Origin: Nocardioides phosphati
GTDB taxonomy: Bacteria > Actinomycetota > Actinomycetes > Propionibacteriales > Nocardioidaceae
Reading direction: 5' to 3'
Assembly: GCF_014646375.1 (NCBI RefSeq)
Contig: NZ_BMNI01000005.1
Span: 62,001 to 126,000, forward strand
DNA length: 64,000 nt
Every line of letters begins with the position of its first letter. Within the stretch, counting starts at the first letter, position 1. The notes below the pieces were generated by a model. It did not search any database and was not told where the DNA came from. It was given only the letters and a program-made list of their open reading frames with translations. The position numbers were made by a program, and so were the translations under genes. Positions 34,523-43,485 of this stretch are shown here, one piece after another.

Positions 34523-34573
34523 GAACGACTCCCCATGAGCTGTGCACGCCGTCACAGCGAGGCGCGCCCTCTC

Positions 34574-34650
34574 ATGTTCCGACACAAACAGACAGGGTGA
34601 TCCGGTGGTCTGAGCCAGATTCTGCGGCACATCGTTGTGTTCCAATACAA
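34574..34650. promoter_or_regulatory. Two similar sites in the divergent region before the PucR-type gene
   Basis: TTGTGTTCCAATACAA (34635-34650, near-palindromic) and, on the other strand, TTTGTGTCGGAACAT (34574-34588) share TTGTGT....AA.A. They flank the 131-bp divergent region, so one regulator could control both directions. The pairing is by eye and may be coincidental. Confidence 0.4.
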
Positions 34651-34653
34651 GGC

Positions 34654-35874
34654 ATGGTCCTGACCCTCGGCGGTGAGCCGCTCCACGTGCAGCTCTCACG
34701 CGACCTCGACGCCATCGTCAGGTCCGTGGTCGAGAGCGTGGCCGACCTCGCCCCGACGTACGCCTGGCTGCCGCGGGAGCAGGTCCTGCACGAGTTCGCC
34801 GCGATCGTCGCGACGACGACGCGGGCCTTCATCGAGGTGGTCCGCACGGGGGAGATGCCGTCGGCCGAGGAGCTCGAGCCGATGGCCGCCGCTGCCGGGC
34901 TGCGTGCGGAGGAGGGCTTCCCGCTCAGCGACATCCTGACCGCCTACCACGTGGGCATCAGCCTCGTCTTCGACGACGTCGTCCCCCGTGCGGGCGCCGA
35001 TGACCAGGAGACGCTCAACCAGGTCTACAAGCTCCTGCTGGGCTTCCTCGCCCGGGTGATGGAGGCCGCGAGCAGGGGCTGGCTGGCCGCGAGCAGCGAG
35101 ACCCTCCGCGAGGCGCACGGCGCGCGCCAGGCCCTGCTCGACGCAGTCCTGGGCGGCGACGAGGCACGGGCGACGGCCGAGCGCGTCGGGCTGCGCCTGC
35201 CGCCGGCGTACGGCGTGATGGCGCTGCGGATCGGCGCCCACCCCGACGAGGTGACCGAGGGGGTCGATCCAGCCGTCGCCGCGCGCCGCAAGCTCCGCCG
35301 GCTCCGCCACGCGCTCGAGATCGCACAGCCCGAGGCGCTGGCCTCGATGACCGCCACCACGGCCACCGTGCTCGTCCCCTCGAGTGCGACCCTGCAGCAC
35401 CCGGAGCCCGAGCGGATCGTGCAGGACATGGCGCGGGCGGCGGGCGCACCGATCCTCGCGGCGTACGAGGCGGCGCCGGTGGCGGGTGTGGGCGAGGCGC
35501 TCGAGCTCGCGACCGACGTGCTCGACGTGGCCGCCGGACTCGGCTGGACGACGGGTGTGGTCCGGCTCCAGGACGTCGCGGTCGCCTACCAGCTGACCCG
35601 CCCGTCCGCGGCGACCTCACGGCTGGCGGAGCTGCTGGCGCCCCTGGCGGAGCAGCCGGACCTGCTGGCGACGCTCGACGCGCTCGCGGCGGAGCGGCTC
35701 AACCGCCGGCGTACGGCGAAGGCGCTCAACGTCCACGTCAACACGGTCAACTACCGGCTGAACCGGGTCCGCGACCTCACCGGCCTCGACCTCGTCGACC
35801 CCGTCGACACCCAGACGCTGCTCGCCGCGCTCGCTGCCCGGCGTGCTGCTCAGGCGGAGCGGGTGACGCGGTAG
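34654..35874 (+). CDS. PucR/CdaR-type transcriptional regulator
   Basis: A 406-residue regulator. The N-terminal sensor is helical (about 1-160), and the middle (about 165-300) fits the GGDEF-like domain of the CdaR group. The C-terminal helix-turn-helix of the PucR family (about 345-400) reads LNRRRTAKALNVHVNTVNYRLNRV. Family members often control transport or catabolic genes next door. Here the divergent beta-propeller/M19-like operon is the obvious target. The ATG at 34654 is preferred over 34597. Its 3' end overlaps the convergent MFS gene by 25 bp. Confidence 0.88.
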   Translation: MVLTLGGEPLHVQLSRDLDAIVRSVVESVADLAPTYAWLPREQVLHEFAAIVATTTRAFIEVVRTGEMPSAEELEPMAAAAGLRAEEGFPLSDILTAYHVGISLVFDDVVPRAGADDQETLNQVYKLLLGFLARVMEAASRGWLAASSETLREAHGARQALLDAVLGGDEARATAERVGLRLPPAYGVMALRIGAHPDEVTEGVDPAVAARRKLRRLRHALEIAQPEALASMTATTATVLVPSSATLQHPEPERIVQDMARAAGAPILAAYEAAPVAGVGEALELATDVLDVAAGLGWTTGVVRLQDVAVAYQLTRPSAATSRLAELLAPLAEQPDLLATLDALAAERLNRRRTAKALNVHVNTVNYRLNRVRDLTGLDLVDPVDTQTLLAALAARRAAQAERVTR

Positions 35875-37112
35875 CGCACGAAGCTGGGCACGGCGACCGC
35901 GGCGAGCACGACCAGCACCACCACGAGCACGCCGCCACCCGCAGCCGCCGCCGCAGCGCCGGTGAGCGCGGCGGCACTGCCGTGCGCGACGTCGGCGATG
36001 CGCGGCCCGCCCGCGACGACCACGACGAAGACGCCCTGGAGGCGCCCGCGCATCTCGTCCGTGGCGGCGCTCTGCAGCATCGAGGTGCGGAACGCCGCGG
36101 AGACCATGTCGGCCGCACCGCCGATCGCCAGCAGCCCGGCGGCCACCCACAGCACGACGGTCGTCGGCCACGGCGCGACCATGATCACCAGCCCGAAGCC
36201 GGCCATCGCCAGGCCCCACACGACGATCGCGGCGACGACGGCGAGGCCCTGCCGGGAGATCCGTGAGATCCAGCCGGAGAAGACGCCGCCGACGACCGCG
36301 CCGATCGGGATGGACGCGAAGAGCAGCGCGTAGGCGAAGCCACCCTGCGTCGGCCCGTGGAACGCCTCGTGGGCGAGCTGCGGGAAGAGCGCCCGCGGCA
36401 TGCCGAAGACCATCGCGATCAGGTCGACGACGAACGACATCAGCAGCACCGGCTGGGTCGCGAGGTAGCGGAAGCCGTCCACGACGCTGCGCAGGCCCGG
36501 CGTACCGCTGGCTCCTTCGACGGGGAGCGACGGGAAGCCGGTCACGGCCCACAGGGTGGCGAGCAGGCACAGTGCGTCGAGGCCGTAGAGCCAGGCGAAG
36601 CCGGTGAGCGGCAGCAGTACGCCGGCGAGCAGCGGCCCCGCGATCGCGCCCGCCTGCATCACGGTCATCATCAGCGCGTTGGCGGCGGGCAGCAGGTCGT
36701 CCGGCAGCAGGCGCGGCAGCACCGCGGAGCGCGTCGGGCTGACCACGGCGAAGAACGCCTGCTGCACCGCGAAGAGCACGAGCAACAGCCACGGGTCCGT
36801 GTTGCCGAGCAGGGCCTGTAGCCAGAAGAGCGCACTGCTCACGATCAGGCCGGTCGTCGACACCTGCAGGATCCGCCGCCGGTCGAAGTGGTCGGCCAGC
36901 GCGCCGCCCCAGAGCCCGAAGACGATCAGCGGGACGAGGCCGAAGAGGCCGGTCAGCCCGACGTACGCCGAGGAGCCGGTGTCGGCGTAGATCTGCGCCG
37001 GCACCGCGACCACCGTCAGCTGCGCGCCGACCATCGTGATCACGTGCGCGGTGAAGAGCCGCCGGAAGTGCGCGTGGCGCAGTGGCCGGGTGTCGGCGAG
37101 CAGGCCCTTCAC
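35850..37112 (-). CDS. MFS exporter, EntS-like
   Basis: A 420-residue transporter with about 12 helices. LWGGALADHFDRRRIL is motif A, and FAVVSPTRSAVLPRLLPDDLLPAANAL is a stretch typical of the EntS/DHA3-like exporters. Similar proteins export siderophores or macrolides; the substrate here is unknown. The GTG at 37112 follows the stop of the upstream MFS gene by 13 bp, and SixA lies 24 bp further up, so the three may be one transcript. It overlaps the convergent PucR-type gene by 25 bp. Confidence 0.87.
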   Translation of the reverse strand: MKGLLADTRPLRHAHFRRLFTAHVITMVGAQLTVVAVPAQIYADTGSSAYVGLTGLFGLVPLIVFGLWGGALADHFDRRRILQVSTTGLIVSSALFWLQALLGNTDPWLLLVLFAVQQAFFAVVSPTRSAVLPRLLPDDLLPAANALMMTVMQAGAIAGPLLAGVLLPLTGFAWLYGLDALCLLATLWAVTGFPSLPVEGASGTPGLRSVVDGFRYLATQPVLLMSFVVDLIAMVFGMPRALFPQLAHEAFHGPTQGGFAYALLFASIPIGAVVGGVFSGWISRISRQGLAVVAAIVVWGLAMAGFGLVIMVAPWPTTVVLWVAAGLLAIGGAADMVSAAFRTSMLQSAATDEMRGRLQGVFVVVVAGGPRIADVAHGSAAALTGAAAAAAGGGVLVVVLVVLAAVAVPSFVRYRVTRSA

Positions 37113-37125
37113 GAGAGCAGGTCCT

Positions 37126-38334
37126 TCACGCCAGTGGCCTCTCGTCGCGGGTGGGCACGAGAGCGATCGCGGCTAGCGGGAAGAGCGCCGACAGCGCGAA
37201 GGTCGCCGGGTGGCCCCAGTGCGTGATCGAGGCGCCGGCGAGGGGCGCGCAGAGCGACGCGGTGAGGTACTGCGCCGTGTTCTGTACGCCGAGGGCGCGG
37301 CCGCTCCAGTACGGCCCGGCACGCTCGGCGGTCGCGGTGAAGGCGAGGCCGTTGTCGGCGACGGTGATCGTCGTCGCTGCGGCGAGCAGCAGGATCGAGA
37401 CCGCCCAGCCGAGCCACGCGGTCAGCCCGAGCAGCGCCATCGTGACGGCCGCGCCGACCGCGATCCACCGCATCGGCCGCATCCGGCCGCCGACGACGTC
37501 GGAGAGCGCGCCGCTGGCGATCCGGCCCAGGGCGCCGAGCAGCTGCGTGCCGGCGACGAGCAGGCCGGCCGGGCCGGGCTCCCAGCCGCGGTCGTCGAGC
37601 AGCCAGACCAGCGCGTAGGTCCAGACGAGGAACTGCGGGACGACCAGCAGGATGCTCGCGACGTGGATCCGCTGGAGGTAGGAGCTCTGCCGGTAGGGGT
37701 TGGCGGTGTGCTCGACGTGGCGGGGCGGGCGCGGCGGGTCGAGCACGATGACCGCGACCGCGACGGCAGCGACCGCGGCGGCGACCGGGGAGACCGTGAG
37801 GGCGGCGGTGATGCCCTGGTGCGCGGAGATGACGGGGATGGTCACCGCGGCGATGCCGACGCCCGCCGGCTGGGCCATCTGCCGGATGCCCATCGCCAGC
37901 CCGCGTCGCGCCGGCGGGAACCAGCCGACGACCACGCGTCCGCTCGCGCTGGAGGTGCTGGCCGCGAAGGCACCGCCGAGGAAGAGCGCGGCCCCGAGCG
38001 GCACGGTGCCGTCGACCAGCAGCGCGAGGATGCCCGCCAGCGTCGTGCCGCCGAGGCCGGCGAGCAGGACCGCCCGCTCGCCGTACCGGTCGACCGCCGC
38101 GCCCCACAGCAGGAGCGTGCAGAGCACGCCGACCAGCGGCAGCGCCGCCAGCGTGCCGGCCTGGGTCAGGCTCAGGCCACGGTCGTGGACCAGCACCGGG
38201 ATGAGGAACGCCGCCCCGTTGATCGCCACGCTCGCCGCGGCCTGCGCGAAGGTGCTCACCGCGAGCATCGCCCACCGCCGGCGCTCGCTCACCGCGCGCT
38301 CGGCGGAGGCGGGGACGGTGGACACGACACCCAT
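37126..38334 (-). CDS. MFS transporter, second of tandem pair
   Basis: A 402-residue transporter with about 12 helices. LLLWGAAVDRYGERAVLL is motif A, and GMGIRQMAQPAGVGIAAV-type and LGALGRIASGALSDVVGGR segments fit MFS half-repeats. The ATG at 38334 begins MGVVSTVPAS. It is only distantly similar to its neighbour at 35850-37112, so the pair is not a recent duplication. The substrate is unknown. Confidence 0.85.
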   Translation of the reverse strand: MGVVSTVPASAERAVSERRRWAMLAVSTFAQAAASVAINGAAFLIPVLVHDRGLSLTQAGTLAALPLVGVLCTLLLWGAAVDRYGERAVLLAGLGGTTLAGILALLVDGTVPLGAALFLGGAFAASTSSASGRVVVGWFPPARRGLAMGIRQMAQPAGVGIAAVTIPVISAHQGITAALTVSPVAAAVAAVAVAVIVLDPPRPPRHVEHTANPYRQSSYLQRIHVASILLVVPQFLVWTYALVWLLDDRGWEPGPAGLLVAGTQLLGALGRIASGALSDVVGGRMRPMRWIAVGAAVTMALLGLTAWLGWAVSILLLAAATTITVADNGLAFTATAERAGPYWSGRALGVQNTAQYLTASLCAPLAGASITHWGHPATFALSALFPLAAIALVPTRDERPLA

Positions 38335-38358
38335 TCTCCCGGTGCCCTCCACCCGTTT

Positions 38359-38823
38359 TCAGGCGGGTGGGCGGCCGTGCGTCTCCAGGTGGGCGGCCCC
38401 ACTCCAGTCGCCCGCGAAGGTGATCACCGCGACAGCCGAGGTCGGCAGCTCGATCCCTTCGCCGGTCAGCTCGGCGACCAGCTCCTCCAGGCCGGGGTTG
38501 TGCCCGACCAGGGCCACGGTCGACGCGGCCTCGGGAAGCGCCCGGACGAGGGCGGCGAGGTCGCGTCCCCACGCGGCGTACACGCGGTCGTCGGTGCGGA
38601 CCTCGGGTGCCTCCGGCAGCGCGTCGGCGACGAGCTCCCAGGTCTGCTGCGCGCGGCGGGCGGGGGAGACGACGGCGAGGTCGACGCCCGGGTGGTGCGC
38701 CGCGATCCAGGCGCCCGACGCGGGCACCTGCCGCAATCCGCGCTTCGCGAGCGGCCGCTCGCGGTCCGGTTCGTCACCGGCCCAGTCCGACTTGCCGTGG
38801 CGGACCACGATCAGCGTGCGCAT
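38359..38823 (-). CDS. SixA-type histidine phosphatase
   Basis: A 154-residue single-domain phosphatase. LIVVRHGKSDWA is the RHG active-site motif with nucleophilic His, SPARRAQQTW follows, and LVGHNPGLEEL supplies the second His. Length and motifs match SixA, which removes phosphate from phosphohistidine proteins in E. coli; other short members hydrolyse small phosphoesters. The upstream frame was rejected because the protein starts naturally at MRTLIVVRHG. Confidence 0.88.
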   Translation of the reverse strand: MRTLIVVRHGKSDWAGDEPDRERPLAKRGLRQVPASGAWIAAHHPGVDLAVVSPARRAQQTWELVADALPEAPEVRTDDRVYAAWGRDLAALVRALPEAASTVALVGHNPGLEELVAELTGEGIELPTSAVAVITFAGDWSGAAHLETHGRPPA

Positions 38824-38865
38824 GACAGAAGCGTGCCACGCCGTACGCCGGGGTACGGGCGCCGC

Positions 38866-39324
38866 ATGTCTGAGCACGAGCGCACGGGCGTCATGCCCTC
38901 CCACGAGTCCGAGCACCTCGGCTTCTTCGACCGGTTCGCGACGGCCACGGCCGGGCTGGTCAGCCGGGCGCCCTTCTTCGCGATCGCGGTCGGGCTGGTG
39001 CTCGCCTGGATCCTCGAGGGCGTCGTCGTCGCCGTGGTGACCGGCGACCCGGGCACGTTCGTCGCCGACACCTACCAGCTGCAGATCAACACGCTGACGA
39101 CGATCATCACGTTCCTGCTCGTGGCGCTCCTGCAGAACACCCAGACGCGAGCGGACAAGGCGACGCAGGCGAAGCTCAATGCGATCGCCGACGCCCTCGC
39201 CGACCTGATGAACGAGCTCGCCGAGGACAGGGGCCGCGAGGACCTCCGCGGCGATGCGCACGAGCTCACGCAGGCGGTCGGCCTCGAGGAGATCGTGAGC
39301 GCCGACGACCACGGAGGTCGCTGA
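38866..39324 (+). CDS. Low-affinity iron permease-like small membrane protein
   Basis: A 152-residue protein with two hydrophobic helices (about 35-56 and 72-92) and a soluble C-terminal helix. The block TLTTIITFLLVALLQNTQTRADKATQAKLNAIADAL is hallmark of the bacterial family named after yeast Fet4 low-affinity iron permease. Transport activity is not established for the short bacterial members. It is convergent with the PKD-protein gene across a strong terminator. Confidence 0.8.
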   Translation: MSEHERTGVMPSHESEHLGFFDRFATATAGLVSRAPFFAIAVGLVLAWILEGVVVAVVTGDPGTFVADTYQLQINTLTTIITFLLVALLQNTQTRADKATQAKLNAIADALADLMNELAEDRGREDLRGDAHELTQAVGLEEIVSADDHGGR

Positions 39325-39346
39325 CGACGCGCGACGGCAAAGCAGG

Positions 39347-39376
39347 ACGCCCCCGCCGCGTGAGCGACGGGGGCGT
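39347..39376. terminator. Bidirectional terminator
   Basis: Perfect 9-bp stem ACGCCCCCG / CGGGGGCGT with a 12-nt loop between the stops of two convergent genes (39324 and 39398). Confidence 0.8.
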
Positions 39377-39397
39377 TGCCTGGTGGTGAGCTGAGCG

Positions 39398-42268
39398 TCA
39401 GCCGAGCGCGCCGAAGACCAGCAGGTTGTCGATGTTGCCGATGCCCTTCGCCTGGCGGACCACGATCGTGTGCTTGCCGGCGGCGAGGCCGGTGAAGACC
39501 CGCCGTCCGTCCCACGTGAGCGTGGTCGACGTCGACGCCATGCTGACCGAGCCGACGTAGCCGCCGTCGACGTACACGTACGCCGTGCCGCCTCCGCTGA
39601 CCCGCCCGAAGGTGAGGCCGAAGCGGGTGCCGGACGCGGTGACCGTCATCCGGCCCTTGCCGGCGACGGTGTTGCGGCAGCTGTGGCCGCCCTCGGCCTG
39701 GCTGGTGACGCTCTTCCAGTAGCCGTCACGGGTGACGCTGGTACCCCCGCAGGAGACCGCGCGGGCGACGGCGACGCTGCGCGTCAGCGTCGTCGAGGCG
39801 CCCTGCGGGTCGGTGACGGTGAGCGCCACGCGGTGCGTGCCCGCGGTGGTGAAGGTCGGCGCCACGGTCGGGCCGGTGACGGGCGCGGCGCCGTCGACGG
39901 ACCACGCGTAGGTCAGCGAGCCCGGCGTCTCGGTGTCACCCGAGCCGGTGGCGTCGAAGGTGACGCTCCGGCCGGTCAGCGGGACGGTCGCCGAGCGCGT
40001 GAACGCCGCCGTCGGGGCGTCGTTGACGACGCTGACCGCGACCGTGGTGCTGGCCGACGAGCCGTGGGTGTCGGTGACGGTCAGCTGCACCGTGCGGCCG
40101 CCGGCGGTGTCCCAGGTGTGGCTGGCCGAGCTGCCGGTGGCCGTGGAGCCGTCAGGGAAGGTCCACGCGTAGGTGAGCGCGTCGCCGTCGGCGTCGGTCG
40201 AGCCGGTGCCGTCGAACGTGACCGGGCTGCCGACGTGGGTGGTCGTGGGCGTGGCGGTGGCCTTCGCGACCGGGGCGTGGTTGGCGACCACGACGTCCAC
40301 CGTGGTGGTGTGGCTGGCGCTGTGCGTGTCGGTGACCTCGAGCGTGACGTGCTGCGTGCCCAGGGTGGAGAACGTGTGCGTCGTCGTCGCGGTGCTGGCG
40401 GTGGAGCCGTCCGGGAAGGTCCAGGCGTAGGTCAGGGCGTCGCCGTCGGCGTCGGTGGAGCCGGTGGCGTCGAACGTGACCTGCTGGCCGGGGTGCGCCG
40501 GGTTCGGGGTGGCGGTGGCCTTGGCGACCGGGGCCTGGTTGGCGACCACGACGTCCACCGCGGTGGTGTGGCTGACGCCGTGCGTGTCGGTGACCTCGAG
40601 CGTGACGTGCTGCGTGCCCAGGGTGGAGAACGTGTGCGTCGTCGTCGCGGTCGTCGCCGTGGAGTCGTCCGGGAAGGTCCACGCGTAGGTGAGCGCGTCG
40701 CCGTCGGCGTCGGTGGAGCCGGTGCCGTCGAAGGTGACCTGCTGGCCGATGTGCGCCGGGTTCGGGGTGGCGGTGGCCTTGGCGACCGGGGCCGCGTTGG
40801 CCAGGACGGAGACGGTGATCAGCTTGCTCGTGATCGCGCCGACCGGGTCCTTGACCCGCAGCGTCGCGGTGCGGCTGCCGGCGGTCGCGTAGACGTGCGT
40901 CGCCACCGGGCTCGCGGCGTACGCCGTGGCGGCGGTGCCGTCGCCGTACGTCCAGGAGTAGGTCAGGCCGTCCGGGGTCTCGGCGTCGCTCGAGCCCGAG
41001 GCGTCGAAGGTCACCTGCTGCAGCGCGTACGCCGGCTGCGGGGTCACGGTGGCCGCCGCCGTCGGGGCGGTGTTGCCGACGGTGATCGTGATCGTCGCGG
41101 TGCCGGCCTGGCCGTTGGCGTCGGTCACCGTGAGGGTGACGGGGTAGCTGCCGGTCGCCGCGAAGGCGTGGCTGGTCGTCGGGCCGGTCACCGTGCTGGC
41201 GTCGGTGCCGTCGCCGAAGCTCCAGGTGTAGGCGAGCTGGTCGTGCGCCGTCTCCTGGTCGGAGGAGGTCGAGCCGTCGAAGCTGACGGTCTGGCCGACG
41301 TTGGCCTTCGTCTGGCTGGCGGTCAGCGTCGCGACCGGCTTCTTGTTGGCGGCGACGGCGAGGCTCCACGACTTCGTGTTCGCGAGGCCCTGCGGGTCGG
41401 TCACGGTGAGCTTGACCGGGTAGCTGCCGGACGCGGCGTACGTGTGCGCGGGGGTGGGCGTGGTCGCCTTGGCCGAGCCGTCGCCGAAGTCCCAGCTGTA
41501 GGTCAGCGAGGCGGGGGTCTCGGCATCGGTCGAGGGCGAGCCGTCGAACGTGACCGCCTGGCCGGCGCTCGGGGCGGCAGGGGTGATCGTGCCGGCGGCG
41601 GTGGGCGCTGTGTTGGTGACCTGCACGGTCAGCGTCGTCGTGGCAGCGACGCCCTGCGGGTCGGTGACGGTGAGCGTGACCGCGTAGGTGCCGGCCTTGG
41701 CGTAGGCGTGCGTGGGCGCGACGCCGGTGCCGGTGGTGGTGTCACCGAAGGCCCAGCTGAAGGAGAGGCCGGCGTCGGCAGTCTCCTGGTCGGCACTGCC
41801 CGAGCCGTCGAAGGCCACAGCCTGCTCGACCTTCGCCGGCGACGGGGTCGCGGTGGCGTGGGCGACGGGCGCGGTGTCGTCGACGTTCACGACGACCTGG
41901 TCGGTGTCGCTGGCGCCGTTCGGGTCGGTGACCGTCAGCGTCGCGGTGTAGACGCCGGCGTTCGCGTAGACGTGGTCGACCGAGATGTTGGCGCTGCTGG
42001 AGCCGGTGGCGGCCGAGCCGTCGCCGAAGGTCCAGGCGTACGCCAGCTGCGCCGTGGCCGTCTGCTTGTCGGTCGAGCCGTTGCCGAGCAGTGTCACCGT
42101 GTCACCGGCGTGGGCGGGGTTCGGCGTCGCGCTGGCGACCGCGGTCGGCGGCGAGTTCAGGATGTCGAGCGCCTGTGCAGGCGCGGCGAGCGCGATGCCC
42201 GACAGGGTGAGGCCGGCGACGAGACTGCCGGTCAGGCCTCGGAGGGCAGGGGACAGCGCTCGCTGCAT
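39398..42268 (-). CDS. Secreted multi-PKD-domain protein
   Basis: A 956-residue secreted protein. Residues 1-33 form a signal peptide (ends AQA). Nine PKD (Ig-like) domains of about 85-90 residues follow, each opening APVAxATATP-like and carrying Y[ST]W[ST][FY]GDG and a TxxVTLTVTD end. A C-terminal jelly-roll-like domain (about 840-956; DGYWKSVTSQAEGG...IDNLLVFGALG) has two Cys. PKD arrays usually space or bind polysaccharide or protein ligands outside the cell. There is no LPXTG or membrane anchor, so it is probably released. Domains 6-8 are nearly identical in DNA, a sign of recent duplication. The ATG at 42268 has AAGGA upstream. Confidence 0.88.
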   Translation of the reverse strand: MQRALSPALRGLTGSLVAGLTLSGIALAAPAQALDILNSPPTAVASATPNPAHAGDTVTLLGNGSTDKQTATAQLAYAWTFGDGSAATGSSSANISVDHVYANAGVYTATLTVTDPNGASDTDQVVVNVDDTAPVAHATATPSPAKVEQAVAFDGSGSADQETADAGLSFSWAFGDTTTGTGVAPTHAYAKAGTYAVTLTVTDPQGVAATTTLTVQVTNTAPTAAGTITPAAPSAGQAVTFDGSPSTDAETPASLTYSWDFGDGSAKATTPTPAHTYAASGSYPVKLTVTDPQGLANTKSWSLAVAANKKPVATLTASQTKANVGQTVSFDGSTSSDQETAHDQLAYTWSFGDGTDASTVTGPTTSHAFAATGSYPVTLTVTDANGQAGTATITITVGNTAPTAAATVTPQPAYALQQVTFDASGSSDAETPDGLTYSWTYGDGTAATAYAASPVATHVYATAGSRTATLRVKDPVGAITSKLITVSVLANAAPVAKATATPNPAHIGQQVTFDGTGSTDADGDALTYAWTFPDDSTATTATTTHTFSTLGTQHVTLEVTDTHGVSHTTAVDVVVANQAPVAKATATPNPAHPGQQVTFDATGSTDADGDALTYAWTFPDGSTASTATTTHTFSTLGTQHVTLEVTDTHSASHTTTVDVVVANHAPVAKATATPTTTHVGSPVTFDGTGSTDADGDALTYAWTFPDGSTATGSSASHTWDTAGGRTVQLTVTDTHGSSASTTVAVSVVNDAPTAAFTRSATVPLTGRSVTFDATGSGDTETPGSLTYAWSVDGAAPVTGPTVAPTFTTAGTHRVALTVTDPQGASTTLTRSVAVARAVSCGGTSVTRDGYWKSVTSQAEGGHSCRNTVAGKGRMTVTASGTRFGLTFGRVSGGGTAYVYVDGGYVGSVSMASTSTTLTWDGRRVFTGLAAGKHTIVVRQAKGIGNIDNLLVFGALG
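40160..40800. repeat. Tandem 258-bp repeats coding PKD domains 6-8
   Basis: Three in-frame units with a 258-bp period (86 codons). The segment coding SLGTQHVTLEVTDTH recurs at about 40332 and 40590, and the one coding DGTGSTDADGDALTYAWTFP recurs at about 40164, 40422 and 40680. High DNA identity suggests recent unequal crossover and possible copy-number variation. Confidence 0.8.
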
Positions 42269-42349
42269 CGGGACATCCTTCGCATGTGTGGACAAACGCT
42301 GGGCTAACGACAGTCCGGTGCTGGAGGTATGGCCACGGGGAAATGCAGT

Positions 42350-42381
42350 GAGGGGCCGGACCCTTGCGGATCCGGCCCCTC
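42350..42381 (-). terminator. Terminator of tRNA-Pro
   Basis: Perfect 11-bp stem GAGGGGCCGGA / TCCGGCCCCTC directly after the 3' end of the minus-strand tRNA. Confidence 0.85.
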
Positions 42382-42387
42382 GACCTG

Positions 42388-42461
<74 letters not shown>

Positions 42462-42534
42462 ATCGTGAACCACGTGGGCTCACGAGCAAGGGAGCATAGC
42501 GGGTTCTGAGGCCCGGCCTGAAATCGGGTCCGGT

Positions 42535-43458
42535 TCAGCGGGGGACGAGCGTCATGAGCGTCGCCTCGGGGCGGCACGCGACCCGGAACCGCACGAACGG
42601 GTTGGTGCCGAGACCCGCGCTGACGTGGAGCCAGGCCGACTCCGGGTCGCCCGGTCGCGAGTCGGCCGGGTGGCGGTTCAGGCCCTTCACGCGTGCAGGC
42701 TCGAGGTCGCAGTTGGTAGCCAGTGCGCCGTAGAACGGCAGGCAGACCTGGCCGCCGTGCGTGTGGCCCGCGACGATCGCGTCGTACCCCTGCGTGGTGA
42801 AGCGGTCGAGCGCACGGAGGTACGGCGCGTGGACGACGCCGAGCCGGACGTCGGCGTCGGCGGGGGCCGGGGGCACCGACGTGAGGTCGTCGAGGTTGAT
42901 GTGGGGGTCGTCGACGCCGGCGAACGCGATGTCGGTGCCGCCGACGGTCAGCCGGCCCGGCTGGTTGGAGAGGTCGAGCCAGCCGGCATCGGTGAAGCCG
43001 CGGACCAGCTCGCGCCACGGCAGCTTCGGGCGGTCGAGGTTGCGCTTGCCGGTGTCGGGCAGGAGGTAGCTGACCGGGTTGCGCAGCCCCGGGTCGTAGT
43101 AGTCGTTGGAGCCCAGCACGAAGACGCCCGGGCGCTCCAGCAGCGGCGCGAACGCGTCGAGCGCCGCGGGCACCGCCTGCATGTGCGCGAGGTTGTCGCC
43201 GGTGTTGATGACGAGGTGCGGGTCGAGGTGGACCAGTGACCGCACGAACTCCTGCTTCTTGTGCTGGCCCGGCGTCACGTGGAAGTCGGTCACGTGCAGC
43301 ACCCGCAGCGGCTCGCTGCCCGCCGGGAGCACGGGGACGGTCACGCGGCGCACCGTGTAGGCGCGCGCCTCGCACGCGGCGTACGTCGCGAGGGCGGCGC
43401 CGGCGACCACGCCGCCGCCGATCACACGGGAGGCGAGGCGATAACCGCTGCGGGACAT
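42535..43458 (-). CDS. Membrane-anchored metallophosphoesterase (YkuE-like)
   Basis: A 307-residue protein with an N-terminal hydrophobic anchor (about 8-30) and a calcineurin-like domain: DFHV, TGDNL, GSNDYYD, VVHAP and AGHTHGGQ are the five metal-ligand blocks. YkuE-type enzymes act on phosphoesters or nucleotides at the membrane; the substrate is unknown. Its homologue is, as I recall, Rv3683, beside ponA2 in mycobacteria, the same neighbourhood as here. The ATG at 43458 is chosen over frame extensions that cover the divergent YqeY gene. Confidence 0.88.
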   Translation of the reverse strand: MSRSGYRLASRVIGGGVVAGAALATYAACEARAYTVRRVTVPVLPAGSEPLRVLHVTDFHVTPGQHKKQEFVRSLVHLDPHLVINTGDNLAHMQAVPAALDAFAPLLERPGVFVLGSNDYYDPGLRNPVSYLLPDTGKRNLDRPKLPWRELVRGFTDAGWLDLSNQPGRLTVGGTDIAFAGVDDPHINLDDLTSVPPAPADADVRLGVVHAPYLRALDRFTTQGYDAIVAGHTHGGQVCLPFYGALATNCDLEPARVKGLNRHPADSRPGDPESAWLHVSAGLGTNPFVRFRVACRPEATLMTLVPR

Positions 43459-43485
43459 GCGCTCAAGGCTGCCACAATGGCCGGC

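Noticed and set aside
40160..40800. 258-bp repeats as a CRISPR array
   Set aside because: Repeats are far too long, contiguous, in frame and coding for PKD domains; there are no spacers or cas genes.
39470..42307. 945-codon plus-strand frame opposite the PKD protein
   Set aside because: Antisense shadow; repetitive composition mirrors the PKD repeats and no ribosome-binding site or family motif is present.
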